From Shouchella lonarensis (GTDB lineage: Bacteria > Bacillota > Bacilli > Bacillales > Bacillaceae_D): 64,000 bases of DNA. Position numbers and translations under genes: made by a program. The stretch is from contig NZ_FMYM01000008.1 in the NCBI RefSeq assembly GCF_900096965.1, positions 62,001-126,000 of the forward strand, in the 5' to 3' direction. Positions within the stretch are counted from its first letter, which is position 1. Every line of letters begins with the position of its first letter. Below the pieces are notes generated by a model. That model saw only the letters and a program-made list of their open reading frames with translations. It was not told where the DNA came from and searched no databases. Shown piece after piece: positions 8,806 through 17,770 of this stretch.

Positions 8806-10161
8806 ATGGCATTTGAAGGACTTGCCGCACGCCTACAAGAAACATTAAAGAACATCCGCGGCAAAGGAAAAGTAAGCGAGCAAGATGTCAAGGACATGAT
8901 GCGCGAAGTTCGACTCGCTTTACTCGAAGCAGATGTGAACTTTAAGGTCGTAAAACAGTTCATTGCTAATGTGAAAGAAAAAGCACTCGGGCAAGAAGTG
9001 ATGAAGAGTTTAACACCTGGTCAACAAGTCATTAAAGTTGTGAATGAAGAGTTGACAGCACTCATGGGCACCGAACAAAGCAAGATAGCGGTAGCTAAAA
9101 AGTCACCAACGGTTGTCATGATGGTCGGTTTGCAAGGCGCAGGAAAGACGACGACGACAGCAAAGCTAGCGAGCCATTTACGGAAGCAACATAATCGTAA
9201 CCCGCTACTTGTCGCCTGCGATGTATACCGCCCAGCAGCGATTCAGCAATTGCAAACGCTTGGGAAACAAGTTGGGATGCCTGTCTTTTCACTAGGAGAC
9301 AAAGCAAATCCAGTGGACATTGTCAAACAAGCGATGCAGCACGCGGAAGCAGAGCATCATGACTATGTCCTCATTGATACAGCGGGGCGCTTGCACATCG
9401 ATGAGACGCTGATGACAGAGCTTGCTGACATTAAATCGATTGTTCAACCCGATGAGATTTTGCTCGTTGTTGATGCGATGACGGGACAAGATGCTGTCAA
9501 TGTCGCTGAGGCATTCCATGAGCAACTTGACGTAACCGGGGTCGTATTAACAAAGCTTGATGGTGACACGCGCGGAGGCGCGGCGCTCTCTATTAAAGCA
9601 GTGACAAACACACCGATTAAGTTTGCAGCAACAGGTGAGAAAGTGGACCAGTTTGAGCCATTCCATCCTGACCGTATGGCTTCGCGGATTCTTGGCATGG
9701 GCGATGTCCTTTCATTAATAGAGAAAGCACAAACGCATGTTGACGAAGAGAAAGCGCGTGAGCTCGAGAAGAAATTAAGGTCAATGGACTTTACATTTGA
9801 TGATTTTCTTGAGCAACTTGATCAAGTGAAAAGCATGGGACCACTTGAAGATTTGCTAGGCATGATACCAGGGATGAACAAAGCCAAAGGGTTGAAAAAC
9901 CTGAAGGTGGACGATCAACAACTTGTTCGTGTCGAAGCAATCGTCCGATCTATGACCCCACTTGAAAAGCAAGACCCAAGCGTCATTAATGGTAGTCGCC
10001 GTCGCCGGATTGCAAAAGGAAGCGGCACGACAATTCAAGATGTCAACCGTCTACTTAAGCAGTTTGAAGATATGAAGAAGATGATGAAACAAATGAGTGG
10101 GATGCAAGGCGGAAAAGGGAAAAAGAAAAAAGGTTTCCCGGGTATGAAACTCCCATTTTAA
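8806..10161 (+). CDS. ffh: Signal recognition particle protein Ffh (SRP54)
   Basis: Ffh binds signal sequences and the SRP RNA and delivers nascent membrane and secreted proteins to FtsY. The 451-residue protein has the N domain, G motifs GLQGAGKTTT (about residue 107), DTAGR and TKLDGDTRGG, and a methionine-rich M domain with the RNA-binding stretch SRRRRIAKGSGTT. It ends in a basic GGKGKKKKGF tail. The ATG at 8806 follows AAGGAGGCGA. Partner ftsY lies upstream, so both protein halves of the targeting pathway are encoded within 3 kb. Confidence 0.97.
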   Translation: MAFEGLAARLQETLKNIRGKGKVSEQDVKDMMREVRLALLEADVNFKVVKQFIANVKEKALGQEVMKSLTPGQQVIKVVNEELTALMGTEQSKIAVAKKSPTVVMMVGLQGAGKTTTTAKLASHLRKQHNRNPLLVACDVYRPAAIQQLQTLGKQVGMPVFSLGDKANPVDIVKQAMQHAEAEHHDYVLIDTAGRLHIDETLMTELADIKSIVQPDEILLVVDAMTGQDAVNVAEAFHEQLDVTGVVLTKLDGDTRGGAALSIKAVTNTPIKFAATGEKVDQFEPFHPDRMASRILGMGDVLSLIEKAQTHVDEEKARELEKKLRSMDFTFDDFLEQLDQVKSMGPLEDLLGMIPGMNKAKGLKNLKVDDQQLVRVEAIVRSMTPLEKQDPSVINGSRRRRIAKGSGTTIQDVNRLLKQFEDMKKMMKQMSGMQGGKGKKKKGFPGMKLPF

Positions 10162-10170
10162 AGAAAAATC

Positions 10171-10200
10171 TTGTCCTCTTCTGTAAGTTTGTGGTATGAT
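10171..10200 (+). promoter_or_regulatory. SigA-type promoter for rpsP operon
   Basis: TTGTCC (10171-10176), an 18-bp spacer and TATGAT (10195-10200), 38 bp before the rpsP start. Its position just after the ffh stop suggests separate control of the rpsP-khpA pair. Confidence 0.65.
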
Positions 10201-10238
10201 TAAAAATTGTGGTTAATTATTTTTGGAGGTGTACAGCA

Positions 10239-10511
10239 ATGGCTGTAAAAATTCGTTTAAAACGTATGGGTTCAAAAAAGGCACCATTTTATCGTGTTGT
10301 CGTAGCAGATTCACGCTCACCGCGTGATGGTCGCTTTATCGAGGAAATCGGCACATATAATCCGGTTGCTGAGCCAGCACAAGTGAACATTAAAGAAGAA
10401 AAAGCACTTGAGTGGATGTTAAAAGGCGCTAAGCCGTCTGACACAGTGCGTAACTTGTTTTCAAAAGCTGGTTTAATGGAAAAGCTCCATAACGAAAAAA
10501 ATAGTAAGTAG
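10239..10511 (+). CDS. rpsP: 30S ribosomal protein bS16
   Basis: Structural protein of the small ribosomal subunit, 90 residues. The start [19 protein letters not shown] and the central [19 protein letters not shown] are diagnostic for bS16. The upstream in-frame start at 10209 is rejected because ATG 10239 follows GGAGGTG at proper spacing. Its own promoter is visible at 10171. khpA begins 25 bp after the stop, in the usual order. Confidence 0.97.
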   Translation: MAVKIRLKRMGSKKAPFYRVVVADSRSPRDGRFIEEIGTYNPVAEPAQVNIKEEKALEWMLKGAKPSDTVRNLFSKAGLMEKLHNEKNSK

Positions 10512-10535
10512 TAAATCTTCCTAAAGGAGGGTGTC

Positions 10536-10769
10536 ATGAAAGCTTTAGTTGAACATATCGTACGATCAATTGTTGATCATCCAGAGGACGTTCAAGTTGA
10601 AGAAGCTCATGAAGAGAAAGTGCATGTGATACGCCTTTTTGTACATCCCGACGACAAAGGAAAAGTGATTGGAAAACAAGGAAGAACGGCAAAAGCCATC
10701 CGCGCCGTTGTGCACGCAGCTGCAACAGGGGGACAACAGCGACGGGTGCGCTTAGACATTGTCGAGTAG
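10536..10769 (+). CDS. khpA: KH-domain RNA-binding protein KhpA
   Basis: A 77-residue single KH domain protein (YlqC in B. subtilis). The KH GxxG loop is visible in GKVIGKQGRTAKAIRAVV. Family members bind RNA together with KhpB/Jag and affect cell size and division in some Gram-positives. The ATG at 10536 follows AAAGGAGGGTG. A terminator at 10775 separates it from ylqD. Confidence 0.93.
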   Translation: MKALVEHIVRSIVDHPEDVQVEEAHEEKVHVIRLFVHPDDKGKVIGKQGRTAKAIRAVVHAAATGGQQRRVRLDIVE

Positions 10770-10774
10770 CAATC

Positions 10775-10804
10775 AAAGGGCGGGGAATACCTAGCCCTTT
10801 TTTG
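10775..10804 (+). terminator. Rho-independent terminator after khpA
   Basis: AAAGGGC (10775-10781) pairs with GCCCTTT (10794-10800), followed by TTTG. It would end or attenuate the rpsP-khpA transcript. Confidence 0.7.
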
Positions 10805-10830
10805 CGTATTTTAAGGAGGGACGAATAAAG

Positions 10831-11268
10831 ATGAGGTTTGTTCAGCCTGTCAGAGTGAAACACATTTTGACAGAACAAAAAAGACAAGAAATTACAGATA
10901 AGTTCACTGCACGCCGGCAAAGATTTCGGCACGAACAAGAACAGTTAAAGTTTCAATTACAAAAAGCGTTACGCGATGCCAAAACAGCGGGTCGTCAAGA
11001 TGAGTTGCGCCATCGCTATAAAATGGAAATCGCTGATCGGGAAAATCGCTTAGAGTTAATGGATTTTAAAGAAGAGCAATTGCGTACGTTACCGCTTGGG
11101 GCTGAGCTCGACATGGGTACGACCGACATGATTGTTGATTTAGAAGTAGGTGACCGTTGGATTGATGGCGACAAATCGCTTGCCGTTGTGATTAAAGATG
11201 GTTATATTCACGAAATAAAAGAAACGGAAGTAGACGATGCATATGAAGAAGAAGATGAACTGGTTTAG
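10831..11268 (+). CDS. ylqD: YlqD family protein
   Basis: A 145-residue protein of unknown function conserved between khpA and rimM in Bacillaceae. It starts MRFVQPVRVKHILTEQKR. Residues ~20-90 are charged and heptad-like, probably a coiled coil, and the last ~45 form a small beta-rich acidic region. The ATG at 10831 follows AAGGAGGGACG. The 3' end overlaps the start of rimM, suggesting translational coupling. Assignment rests mainly on context and the N-terminal pattern. Confidence 0.8.
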   Translation: MRFVQPVRVKHILTEQKRQEITDKFTARRQRFRHEQEQLKFQLQKALRDAKTAGRQDELRHRYKMEIADRENRLELMDFKEEQLRTLPLGAELDMGTTDMIVDLEVGDRWIDGDKSLAVVIKDGYIHEIKETEVDDAYEEEDELV

Positions 11269-11773
11269 TGTAGGGCGACTTGTCAATACCCACGGTGTTC
11301 GGGGCGAAGTACGGGTAATGTCTCACAGTGACTTTACCGACGAACGTTACAAACAAGGGACGGAGTTAAAGGTGGCCGATACACCCGACGGGCAAGGGAA
11401 GATGGTGAAAGTGGCGTCTCATCGTGTGCATAAACAGTTTGATTTACTTACATTTGAGGAATATGACTCGTTACAATCGGTCGAACCATTTAAAGGAATG
11501 CAATTGTATGTATCCGAAGCGCAATTGTCGGAATTAGCTGAGCATGAGTATTACTATCACGAAATTATTGGCTGCGCTGCCATTGACGAAGAAGACGGGA
11601 CAGTGCTTGGGCAAATTTATGACATCATTGAAACAGGAGCAAATGATGTGTGGGTCGTTCGCCGCGACGGAAAAAAGGATTTACTTTTGCCATATATTGA
11701 ATCTGTTGTCAAAAACGTTGATGTGGAGAAAAGACGTGTGTATGTCCATGTGCTAGAAGGGCTAGACGAATGA
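11237..11773 (+). CDS. rimM: 16S rRNA processing protein RimM
   Basis: RimM assists maturation of the head of the 30S subunit. The motif [19 protein letters not shown] marks the N-terminal domain, followed by a PRC-barrel domain with [12 protein letters not shown] and ending in [10 protein letters not shown]. Three in-frame ATGs at 11237, 11243 and 11255 are possible; none has a strong Shine-Dalgarno because the region overlaps the end of ylqD, and the last fits Bacillus RimM best. The stop overlaps the trmD start (ATGA), a coupled pair. Confidence 0.95.
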   Translation: MHMKKKMNWFSVGRLVNTHGVRGEVRVMSHSDFTDERYKQGTELKVADTPDGQGKMVKVASHRVHKQFDLLTFEEYDSLQSVEPFKGMQLYVSEAQLSELAEHEYYYHEIIGCAAIDEEDGTVLGQIYDIIETGANDVWVVRRDGKKDLLLPYIESVVKNVDVEKRRVYVHVLEGLDE

Positions 11774-12504
11774 AGATTGACATTTTGACGTTATTTCCCG
11801 ACATGTTCACCGGGGTGTTTGGCTCGTCGATGTTAAAACATGCGAGTGAAAAAGGACACGTTTCTTTTCGGACCGTCGATTTCCGGGAGTACGCTGCAAA
11901 TAAGCATAAAAAGGTGGATGATTATCCTTACGGTGGTGGCGCGGGGATGGTCCTTTCTGCCCAACCAATCTTTGATGCGGTGGCAGCTTTAAAAGCGGGA
12001 TTGTCGCATGAACCACGCGTCATTTTACTCTGTCCGCAAGGCGAGCGTTACACACAAGCGAAAGCAGAGGAATTAGCACAAGAAGCGCATCTCATTTTTT
12101 TATGTGGGCATTATGAAGGTTTCGACGAACGGGTGCGGACACATGTTGTGACAGACGAATTATCAATTGGCGACTATGTGCTTACAGGCGGAGAGCTTGG
12201 GGCGATGGTCATTGCCGATAGTGTGACTCGCTTACTACCAGGTGTATTAGGAAATGAGGAATCTGCGGTGACGGACTCTCACTCAACAGGTTTACTTGAG
12301 CACCCGCAATACACGCGTCCGGCCGATTTTCGTGGTTTAAAAGTACCGGATGTACTGTTATCGGGCCACCATGCGAATATTGTTAAATGGCGTAAAGAAC
12401 AAGCGTTGAAGCGGACATTGGAACGGCGCCCCGATATGTTACAACGTTATTCTCTTACGGAACAAGAGGAAGCATGGTTAGGCGAGCTGAAAGAAGAGGA
12501 ATAA
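11770..12504 (+). CDS. trmD: tRNA (guanine-N1-)-methyltransferase TrmD
   Basis: TrmD methylates G37 of tRNAs reading CNN codons, which prevents frameshifting. The 244-residue SPOUT-fold protein shows LTLFPDMF at the N-terminus, the [11 protein letters not shown] region, [12 protein letters not shown] and the knot motif [16 protein letters not shown]. It overlaps rimM by four bases. In Bacillus and most bacteria rplS follows directly; here argS begins 23 bases after the stop instead. Confidence 0.97.
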   Translation: MKIDILTLFPDMFTGVFGSSMLKHASEKGHVSFRTVDFREYAANKHKKVDDYPYGGGAGMVLSAQPIFDAVAALKAGLSHEPRVILLCPQGERYTQAKAEELAQEAHLIFLCGHYEGFDERVRTHVVTDELSIGDYVLTGGELGAMVIADSVTRLLPGVLGNEESAVTDSHSTGLLEHPQYTRPADFRGLKVPDVLLSGHHANIVKWRKEQALKRTLERRPDMLQRYSLTEQEEAWLGELKEEE

Positions 12505-12527
12505 AAGGGGAAAAGGGAGAGAGCGAT

Positions 12528-14369
12528 GTGAAAGAACAACTGCATGATTTGATTGCGACCGCAGCAGCGAACGTCGCTGGTACGACATTATCAGATTGGA
12601 CATTGGAACAACCAGCACAACTTGCCCATGGCGACTTTTCAACAAATATTGCTTTAAAAGCAGCGCGCGTGTTGAAACGCAAACCGATCGACATTGCCGG
12701 AGATTTCGTTGCGGCGTTGAGCGAGATGGATACACCATTTCTTGAAAGCGTTGAAGTCGTTCAACCAGGATTTATTAACTTCTTTATTGACTGGGACGAG
12801 GCGCTGCGTATACAAGCAGAAGCGGGATTGACTACGAAACAAGAAAAAGTGCTCATTGAACATACGTCGATTAACCCGAACAAATCGGCGCATATTGGTC
12901 ATTTACGTAATGCGTGTATTGGGGATACGATTGCGCGTCTACTTGCTTACAAAGGAAAACATGTAGAAGTCCACAATTACATTGATGACCTTGGAAACCA
13001 GTTAGCAGATACACTTGTTGGTTTACTGTCACCTGAATCCACGCGTCCGGACGAGAAGGCAGTACGTTTTGGTGATTATTGCTGGGATGTGTATTCATCT
13101 TTGAATGAGGCATATGAAGATGGCAGACTATCGACGAGCAAGCGTGAAGATGTGTTGCACCAACTAGAAGCAGGCGATAATCATACGTCATGGCTCGGTT
13201 ACGCGGTTGCAAATAAGATTGCTGAGGAACATGTTGCCGAAATGGGTGAGTTTGCGATTGATTATGACTTACTCGTGTGGGAACGGCATATTTTACAGCG
13301 TGGTTTTTGGGAAAAAGCGTTTGCTGCTTTACAACAGACAGACGTATTTTTCAAAGAAACGAGCGGACCACAAGCAGGCTGTTGGGTGTTAAAGACGACT
13401 ACAACGGAAAATGACGATCAAACATCTACCCATCAAGCCAATAAAGTACTGGTGCGTTCAAATGGTGTGTTAACGTATACGGCAAAAGATATTGCCTACC
13501 ACATGTGGAAGTTTGGCTTGCTTGCAGAAGACTTTACATATGCAAGAAAGAGTGACAAGCTCTGGACAACAGACACAGCGGGGCAACAAGCAGCATTTGG
13601 TCACGCTGATGTAGCGATCAATGTGATTGATTACCGGCAAGCGTATCCGCAACAAGTGGTAAAGCAAGCATTAGCCGCTTCTGGTTTTACAGAAGCTGCG
13701 GCCAATTTGCGCCACGTTTCTTATGGGGTCGTTTCATTAAGCAAGCAAACAGCCGGAACGTTAGGTGTGGCATTAGAAGAAGGAAAAAATGTATATGCAA
13801 TGTCTGGACGCAAAGGCATTGGCATAAAAATTAAAGAACTGATTGCCCATATGGAAGAAGCCGTGCGCACACAAAGTCCGAATGCGTCAGAAGGCATGGT
13901 GAAAAAACTTGCCCGGGCGGCGATCCGTTACAATATGCTCCGCTACAACACGACATCAGATATTATTTTTGATTTAGACGAAGCAACGCAAGTGACGGGG
14001 AACACGGGTATTTATTTAATGTACACGTATGCACGCGCAAGTAGCATCGCTAAAAAAGCGCAAGATGCAAATATTGACGCGACCGGGGCCACATTTAAAG
14101 CTTGTACGGATGTGGAACGGGCGGTGTTAAAACAACTTGCAGGATGGCCGAATGCATTAGCAAAAGCGGAGCGAGACTTAGAACCGAATGTGCTTTGTAC
14201 ATTTGCGTTTGAGCTAGCAAGCCTTTACAACCGCTTTTATGCAGAATGTCCGGTTTTAAAAGCGGAGCCGGATATACAAAGCCGCCGCTTAGCGCTGACA
14301 AAACTTGTGCGTGAACAGTTAGAGACAATTTTGCATGTGCTCGGCTTGCCAGCAGAAGAGCGGATCTGA
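12528..14369 (+). CDS. argS: Arginyl-tRNA synthetase
   Basis: Class I aminoacyl-tRNA synthetase, 613 residues. The N-terminal additional domain (HGDFSTNIALKAAR) is followed by the HIGH motif in NPNKSAHIGHLRNACIGD (about residue 122). A degenerate KMSK-like region (YAMSGRKGIGIK) and the C-terminal DALR anticodon-binding domain (FELASLYNRFYAECPV) follow. GTG 12528 is chosen after AAAAGGGAGAG; the frame itself opens inside trmD at 12474. It is somewhat longer than B. subtilis ArgS (about 556) and looks like a different ArgRS subgroup. It occupies the place of rplS, a sign of rearrangement or acquisition. Confidence 0.93.
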   Translation: MKEQLHDLIATAAANVAGTTLSDWTLEQPAQLAHGDFSTNIALKAARVLKRKPIDIAGDFVAALSEMDTPFLESVEVVQPGFINFFIDWDEALRIQAEAGLTTKQEKVLIEHTSINPNKSAHIGHLRNACIGDTIARLLAYKGKHVEVHNYIDDLGNQLADTLVGLLSPESTRPDEKAVRFGDYCWDVYSSLNEAYEDGRLSTSKREDVLHQLEAGDNHTSWLGYAVANKIAEEHVAEMGEFAIDYDLLVWERHILQRGFWEKAFAALQQTDVFFKETSGPQAGCWVLKTTTTENDDQTSTHQANKVLVRSNGVLTYTAKDIAYHMWKFGLLAEDFTYARKSDKLWTTDTAGQQAAFGHADVAINVIDYRQAYPQQVVKQALAASGFTEAAANLRHVSYGVVSLSKQTAGTLGVALEEGKNVYAMSGRKGIGIKIKELIAHMEEAVRTQSPNASEGMVKKLARAAIRYNMLRYNTTSDIIFDLDEATQVTGNTGIYLMYTYARASSIAKKAQDANIDATGATFKACTDVERAVLKQLAGWPNALAKAERDLEPNVLCTFAFELASLYNRFYAECPVLKAEPDIQSRRLALTKLVREQLETILHVLGLPAEERI

Positions 14370-14453
14370 GTGAGAAGGCACGCTATTTCTGCTTTATAAG
14401 CATATATTTTCTACAGGTCGTTAATTACGGAGAATGGGGAGGGGTATTTTATA

Positions 14454-15104
14454 ATGGGAAATTGGTTTCGTGTGTGGGTACAACCTCGTCAAGTGATGAA
14501 AGAAGAATTGGCGCGGACAGAGAATGAAACAGGGAAGTTTATTTTGATTGCAATTATCGGTGGATTCCTGTCATTATTTGTGGGGTATCAACATTTAGGG
14601 TCAAGTATGCCAACGTTTTTGTTTGTGTTTCTCCTAGCATTGGGGGGGAGTTGGATTGTTGGACTGCTTTCATTATATGTGATGTCGTGGTTATACAAAT
14701 GGATTGGGTCTTGGATAGGCGGAAAGGGTACGTCACTTGATTTGCGCAAAGCGGTTGTTCATGGGAACTTGAAGCCGGGAATCATTATGAGTGTGATTGC
14801 GTTACCTTTTGTGTTCATGGTCGGAGAAGCGTATTTTATTTCGACCTCGAACGAACATTTCCGCTTCATTGAAGAGACGTTTACGCCATTGCAGGTGTGG
14901 GCAACAATGGCACTTGGTTTGACCCAATTCGCCGGTTTGGTATGGATGATTGTCATTTCTCTTCATGCAATTGGCGAGGCACATCAGTTTTCGGCTTGGA
15001 AATCGCTGTTGATGATGGTTATTATGGTCGCTTTACTTGTGGGGCTCGCTCTGTTGTTGGTGATCCCTGTAATGCTGTTAATGGCATTTTTTGGAAGTTT
15101 TTGA
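14454..15104 (+). CDS. Yip1-family membrane protein
   Basis: A 216-residue integral membrane protein with about five hydrophobic segments (residues ~25-45, 55-85, 105-125, 150-170, 180-215). The opening WFRVWVQPRQVM and the layout match bacterial Yip1-domain proteins (Bacillus YckC/YhdB-like annotations vary). Molecular function is unknown. The ATG at 14454 follows GGGGAGGGG. It stands alone between argS and a terminator at 15117. Confidence 0.75.
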   Translation: MGNWFRVWVQPRQVMKEELARTENETGKFILIAIIGGFLSLFVGYQHLGSSMPTFLFVFLLALGGSWIVGLLSLYVMSWLYKWIGSWIGGKGTSLDLRKAVVHGNLKPGIIMSVIALPFVFMVGEAYFISTSNEHFRFIEETFTPLQVWATMALGLTQFAGLVWMIVISLHAIGEAHQFSAWKSLLMMVIMVALLVGLALLLVIPVMLLMAFFGSF

Positions 15105-15116
15105 TCTGTAACAAAT

Positions 15117-15148
15117 GAAGCGCAGCCCCTGCGGAGGGCTGCGCTTTC
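15117..15148. terminator. Bidirectional terminator
   Basis: Nine-base perfect stem GCGCAGCCC/GGGCTGCGC with AAG before and CTTTCC after, between convergent genes (Yip1 family and the carbonic anhydrase-like gene). Confidence 0.8.
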
Positions 15149-15149
15149 C

Positions 15150-15674
15150 TCATTTTTCATTCTTCCCCATCTCCCGCAAAAACTGTCTCCCTTTCTCCTT
15201 ATACGTCGCAATACTTAATGAAATCAGCTGCAAATCTTCATCGTTTAATTCCCGCACGACTTTTCCCGGCGAACCGAGGACGAGCGTACGAGGTGGGATT
15301 TGTTTCCCTGAAGGAATGAATGTGTTTGCACCAATCAAAGCAGATTCCCCAATCTCTACGCCATCTAAAATTGTTGTTCCCATTCCGATTAGGGCGCGTG
15401 TACGAATCGTACAGCCATGTAAAATAACGTTATGACCAACGGTAACCTCATCTTCAAGTATGAGCGGATGATCCTCATATAAGTGAAGCGTACTATTGTC
15501 TTGAATATTGCAACCTCGTCCAATTGTAATCGGTGCTTCGTCTCCGCGCAGAACAGCATTAAACCAAACGCTTGATTCAGCGGCGATTGTGACATCGCCA
15601 ATGATCCGACAGCCGGGAGCGAGGAAAACAGACGGATCAATGTTTGGTTTTTTATCTCCAAAAGGATAGATCAA
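15150..15674 (-). CDS. Gamma-carbonic anhydrase-like hexapeptide protein
   Basis: A 174-residue left-handed beta-helix protein made of hexapeptide repeats (VTIAAES, TIGRGCN, VTVGHNVILHGC, IGMGTTI, IGESALIGANTFI). The metal-binding histidine pattern of gamma-carbonic anhydrases (HLYED, GHNVILHGC) is present. It resembles YtoA/YrdA/PaaY. Activity is unproven for most of these. Its ATG overlaps the stop of the DUF779 gene by four bases, so it forms a tight operon with DUF779 and aldehyde dehydrogenase, perhaps linking CO2/bicarbonate or acyl-CoA handling to aldehyde oxidation. Confidence 0.85.
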   Translation of the reverse strand: MIYPFGDKKPNIDPSVFLAPGCRIIGDVTIAAESSVWFNAVLRGDEAPITIGRGCNIQDNSTLHLYEDHPLILEDEVTVGHNVILHGCTIRTRALIGMGTTILDGVEIGESALIGANTFIPSGKQIPPRTLVLGSPGKVVRELNDEDLQLISLSIATYKEKGRQFLREMGKNEK

Positions 15675-16033
15675 CGTTCGCTCCCTCCATTTCCATCGTG
15701 TGCTGGTGAAAAGACGCGTGACCGCGTTAAAAAACGCTTGCCTTCTGGTCCTTCAAGTGAAAACATGCCGCCGCGTCCATCGACAACATCAATGATCAGT
15801 TGGGTATGTTGCCAGTAGGCGTATTGGTCTTTAGCAATGTAAAAAGGGGTGCCGCCAATGTCGCCTAAGTGGATATCATTTTCGCCAATGCGGAGCTCCC
15901 CGCGCATATAACACATCGGTGAGCTCCCATCGCAGCAGCCGCCTGACTGGTGGAACATAAGCGGGCCATGTTTTTCTGTTAGGTGGCGAATGAGTGACAG
16001 CGCTGCTTCAGTCGCAATGACACGTGCAGTCAT
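15671..16033 (-). CDS. DUF779 family protein
   Basis: A 120-residue protein with the conserved cysteine-rich core FHQSGGCCDGSSPMCY and an FSLEGPEGKRFLTRSRVF ending, diagnostic of DUF779. Family members are typically encoded next to NAD-dependent acetaldehyde or other aldehyde dehydrogenases, as here (9 bp after the aldehyde dehydrogenase stop), and are thought to assist them, possibly by metal or thiol chemistry. Function is not established. Confidence 0.88.
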   Translation of the reverse strand: MTARVIATEAALSLIRHLTEKHGPLMFHQSGGCCDGSSPMCYMRGELRIGENDIHLGDIGGTPFYIAKDQYAYWQHTQLIIDVVDGRGGMFSLEGPEGKRFLTRSRVFSPAHDGNGGSER

Positions 16034-16042
16034 GTCGCCACC

Positions 16043-17581
16043 TTAAAAGAATCCGAGCGCATCTTCGCTATGGCTGACGAGAATATTTTTTGTTTGTTGA
16101 TAATGATCAAGCATCATTTTATGGTTTTCACGTCCAATTCCTGACTTTTTATAACCACCGAACGAGGCATGGGCAGGATACGCATGATAACAGTTTGTCC
16201 AAACGCGTCCAGCTTCAATGTTACGCCCGAAACGATATGCGGTATTCAAGTCACGCGTCCAAACCCCCGCGCCAAGGCCATATAAAGAATCATTGGCGAT
16301 CGCGAGTGCCTCTTCATCATCTTTAAACGTTGCAACCGATACGACCGGACCAAAAATCTCTTCTTGGAAAATGCGCATGTTATTTCGGCCTTTAAAAACG
16401 GTTGGTTGCACGTAATAGCCGCCAGCAAGCTCGCCTTGTAGTTGATTGCGGGCGCCGCCAATGAGGACTTCCGCACCTTCTTCTCTGCCGATGGCCATAT
16501 AAGAAAGAATCTTCTCAAGTTGTTCTTCTGACGCTTGCGCACCCATCATTGTATTCGGATCAAGCGGGTTCCCTGTTTGAATCGCTGCTACGCGTTTTAA
16601 GGCACGTGTCATAAAGTCATCATAAATGTCTTCGTGAATGAGGGCGCGTGACGGGCATGTGCACACTTCACCTTGATTCAAGGCAAACATGACAAACCCT
16701 TCGATCGCTTTATTTAAGTAGGCATCGTCTTTTGCCATCACGTCACGGAAGAAGATGTTTGGTGATTTCCCACCAAGCTCGAGTGTGACAGGAATTAAGT
16801 TTTCCGACGCGTATTGCATGATGAGGCGACCCGTTGTTGTTTCTCCTGTAAAGGCGATCTTAGCGATGCGGTCAGAAGAGGCGAGTGGTTTTCCTGCTTC
16901 GACACCGAAACCACTGACGATATTGAGGACCCCTTTTGGTAGTAAATCTTCAATTAGTTCAATCAGGACAAAAATCGAAGCCGGTGTTTGCTCAGCAGGT
17001 TTTAAGACGACACAGTTCCCGGCAGCAAGCGCGGGCGCAAGTTTCCAGGTTGCCATTAAGAGTGGGAAATTCCACGGAATAATTTGCGCGACGACACCAA
17101 GTGGTTCGTGGTAATGGTAGGCTGTTGTTGTGTCGTCAATTTGGCTTAATGTGCCTTCCTGGGCACGAATGACCCCAGCAAAATAACGGAAATGATCAAT
17201 GGCAAGTGGAATGTCAGCATTCAATGTTTCGCGGATCGGCTTCCCGTTATCCCACGTCTCGGCCACAGCTAATTTTTCGAGGTTTTCTTCCATCCGATCG
17301 GCAATTTTGTTTAACAAGTTCGCTCTTTCTGCGGCAGGTGTTTTTCCCCATGCCGTTTTTGCTGCATGGGCGCTGTCAAGAGCTAACTCGACATCTTCTT
17401 TCGTTGAACGGGCGATCTCGCAAAATACTTCTCCTGTAACAGGTGTGATATTTTCGAAGTATTGTCCGAACGTTGGTGGTGTCCATTCACCATTAATGTA
17501 ATTGTCGTACCGTGAGCGAAAATGTACGAGTGCATCTTGTTCATTTGGACGTGCATAGACAGGTAGACGTGTAGAAACCAT
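16043..17581 (-). CDS. NAD-dependent aldehyde dehydrogenase (ExaC/AldB type)
   Basis: Oxidises an aldehyde, most likely acetaldehyde or a related short aldehyde, to the acid in the cytoplasm. The 512-residue product has the cofactor motif [23 protein letters not shown], the general base Glu in LELGGKSPN and the catalytic Cys in [13 protein letters not shown]. The C-terminal [19 protein letters not shown] matches the acetaldehyde dehydrogenase subgroup paired with DUF779. The ATG at 17581 follows AAGGGGGAT; an upstream in-frame start at 17617 is unlikely. A near-consensus cre site lies about 65 bp upstream, suggesting catabolite repression. Confidence 0.92.
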   Translation of the reverse strand: MVSTRLPVYARPNEQDALVHFRSRYDNYINGEWTPPTFGQYFENITPVTGEVFCEIARSTKEDVELALDSAHAAKTAWGKTPAAERANLLNKIADRMEENLEKLAVAETWDNGKPIRETLNADIPLAIDHFRYFAGVIRAQEGTLSQIDDTTTAYHYHEPLGVVAQIIPWNFPLLMATWKLAPALAAGNCVVLKPAEQTPASIFVLIELIEDLLPKGVLNIVSGFGVEAGKPLASSDRIAKIAFTGETTTGRLIMQYASENLIPVTLELGGKSPNIFFRDVMAKDDAYLNKAIEGFVMFALNQGEVCTCPSRALIHEDIYDDFMTRALKRVAAIQTGNPLDPNTMMGAQASEEQLEKILSYMAIGREEGAEVLIGGARNQLQGELAGGYYVQPTVFKGRNNMRIFQEEIFGPVVSVATFKDDEEALAIANDSLYGLGAGVWTRDLNTAYRFGRNIEAGRVWTNCYHAYPAHASFGGYKKSGIGRENHKMMLDHYQQTKNILVSHSEDALGFF

Positions 17582-17645
17582 AGAAAAATCCCCCTTAAAA
17601 AAATCGCTCTTTTGCATAAGAGCCTTATCTATATATTCGACTTTA

Positions 17646-17659
17646 TGTAAACGCTTTCC
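17646..17659. promoter_or_regulatory. Candidate CcpA binding site (cre)
   Basis: TGTAAACGCTTTCC matches the cre consensus TGWAANCGNTNWCA at 13 of 14 positions (only the last base differs). It sits 64 bp upstream of the aldehyde dehydrogenase start, in the promoter region of the divergent intergenic gap. Confidence 0.6.
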
Positions 17660-17770
17660 TCCTTTTTTGACATGTATTTTCTCTAATTAGCATTGCTTTT
17701 CACTGGGGCAAGTGTCACTGCATAATGTGGTGAAGAGTGGATCATGTAGTTTATAAGGAGTGACGTTGGA

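Noticed and set aside
12478-12530. T-box leader for argS
   Set aside because: The start is 23 bases after trmD with no room for a T-box and no T-box sequence.
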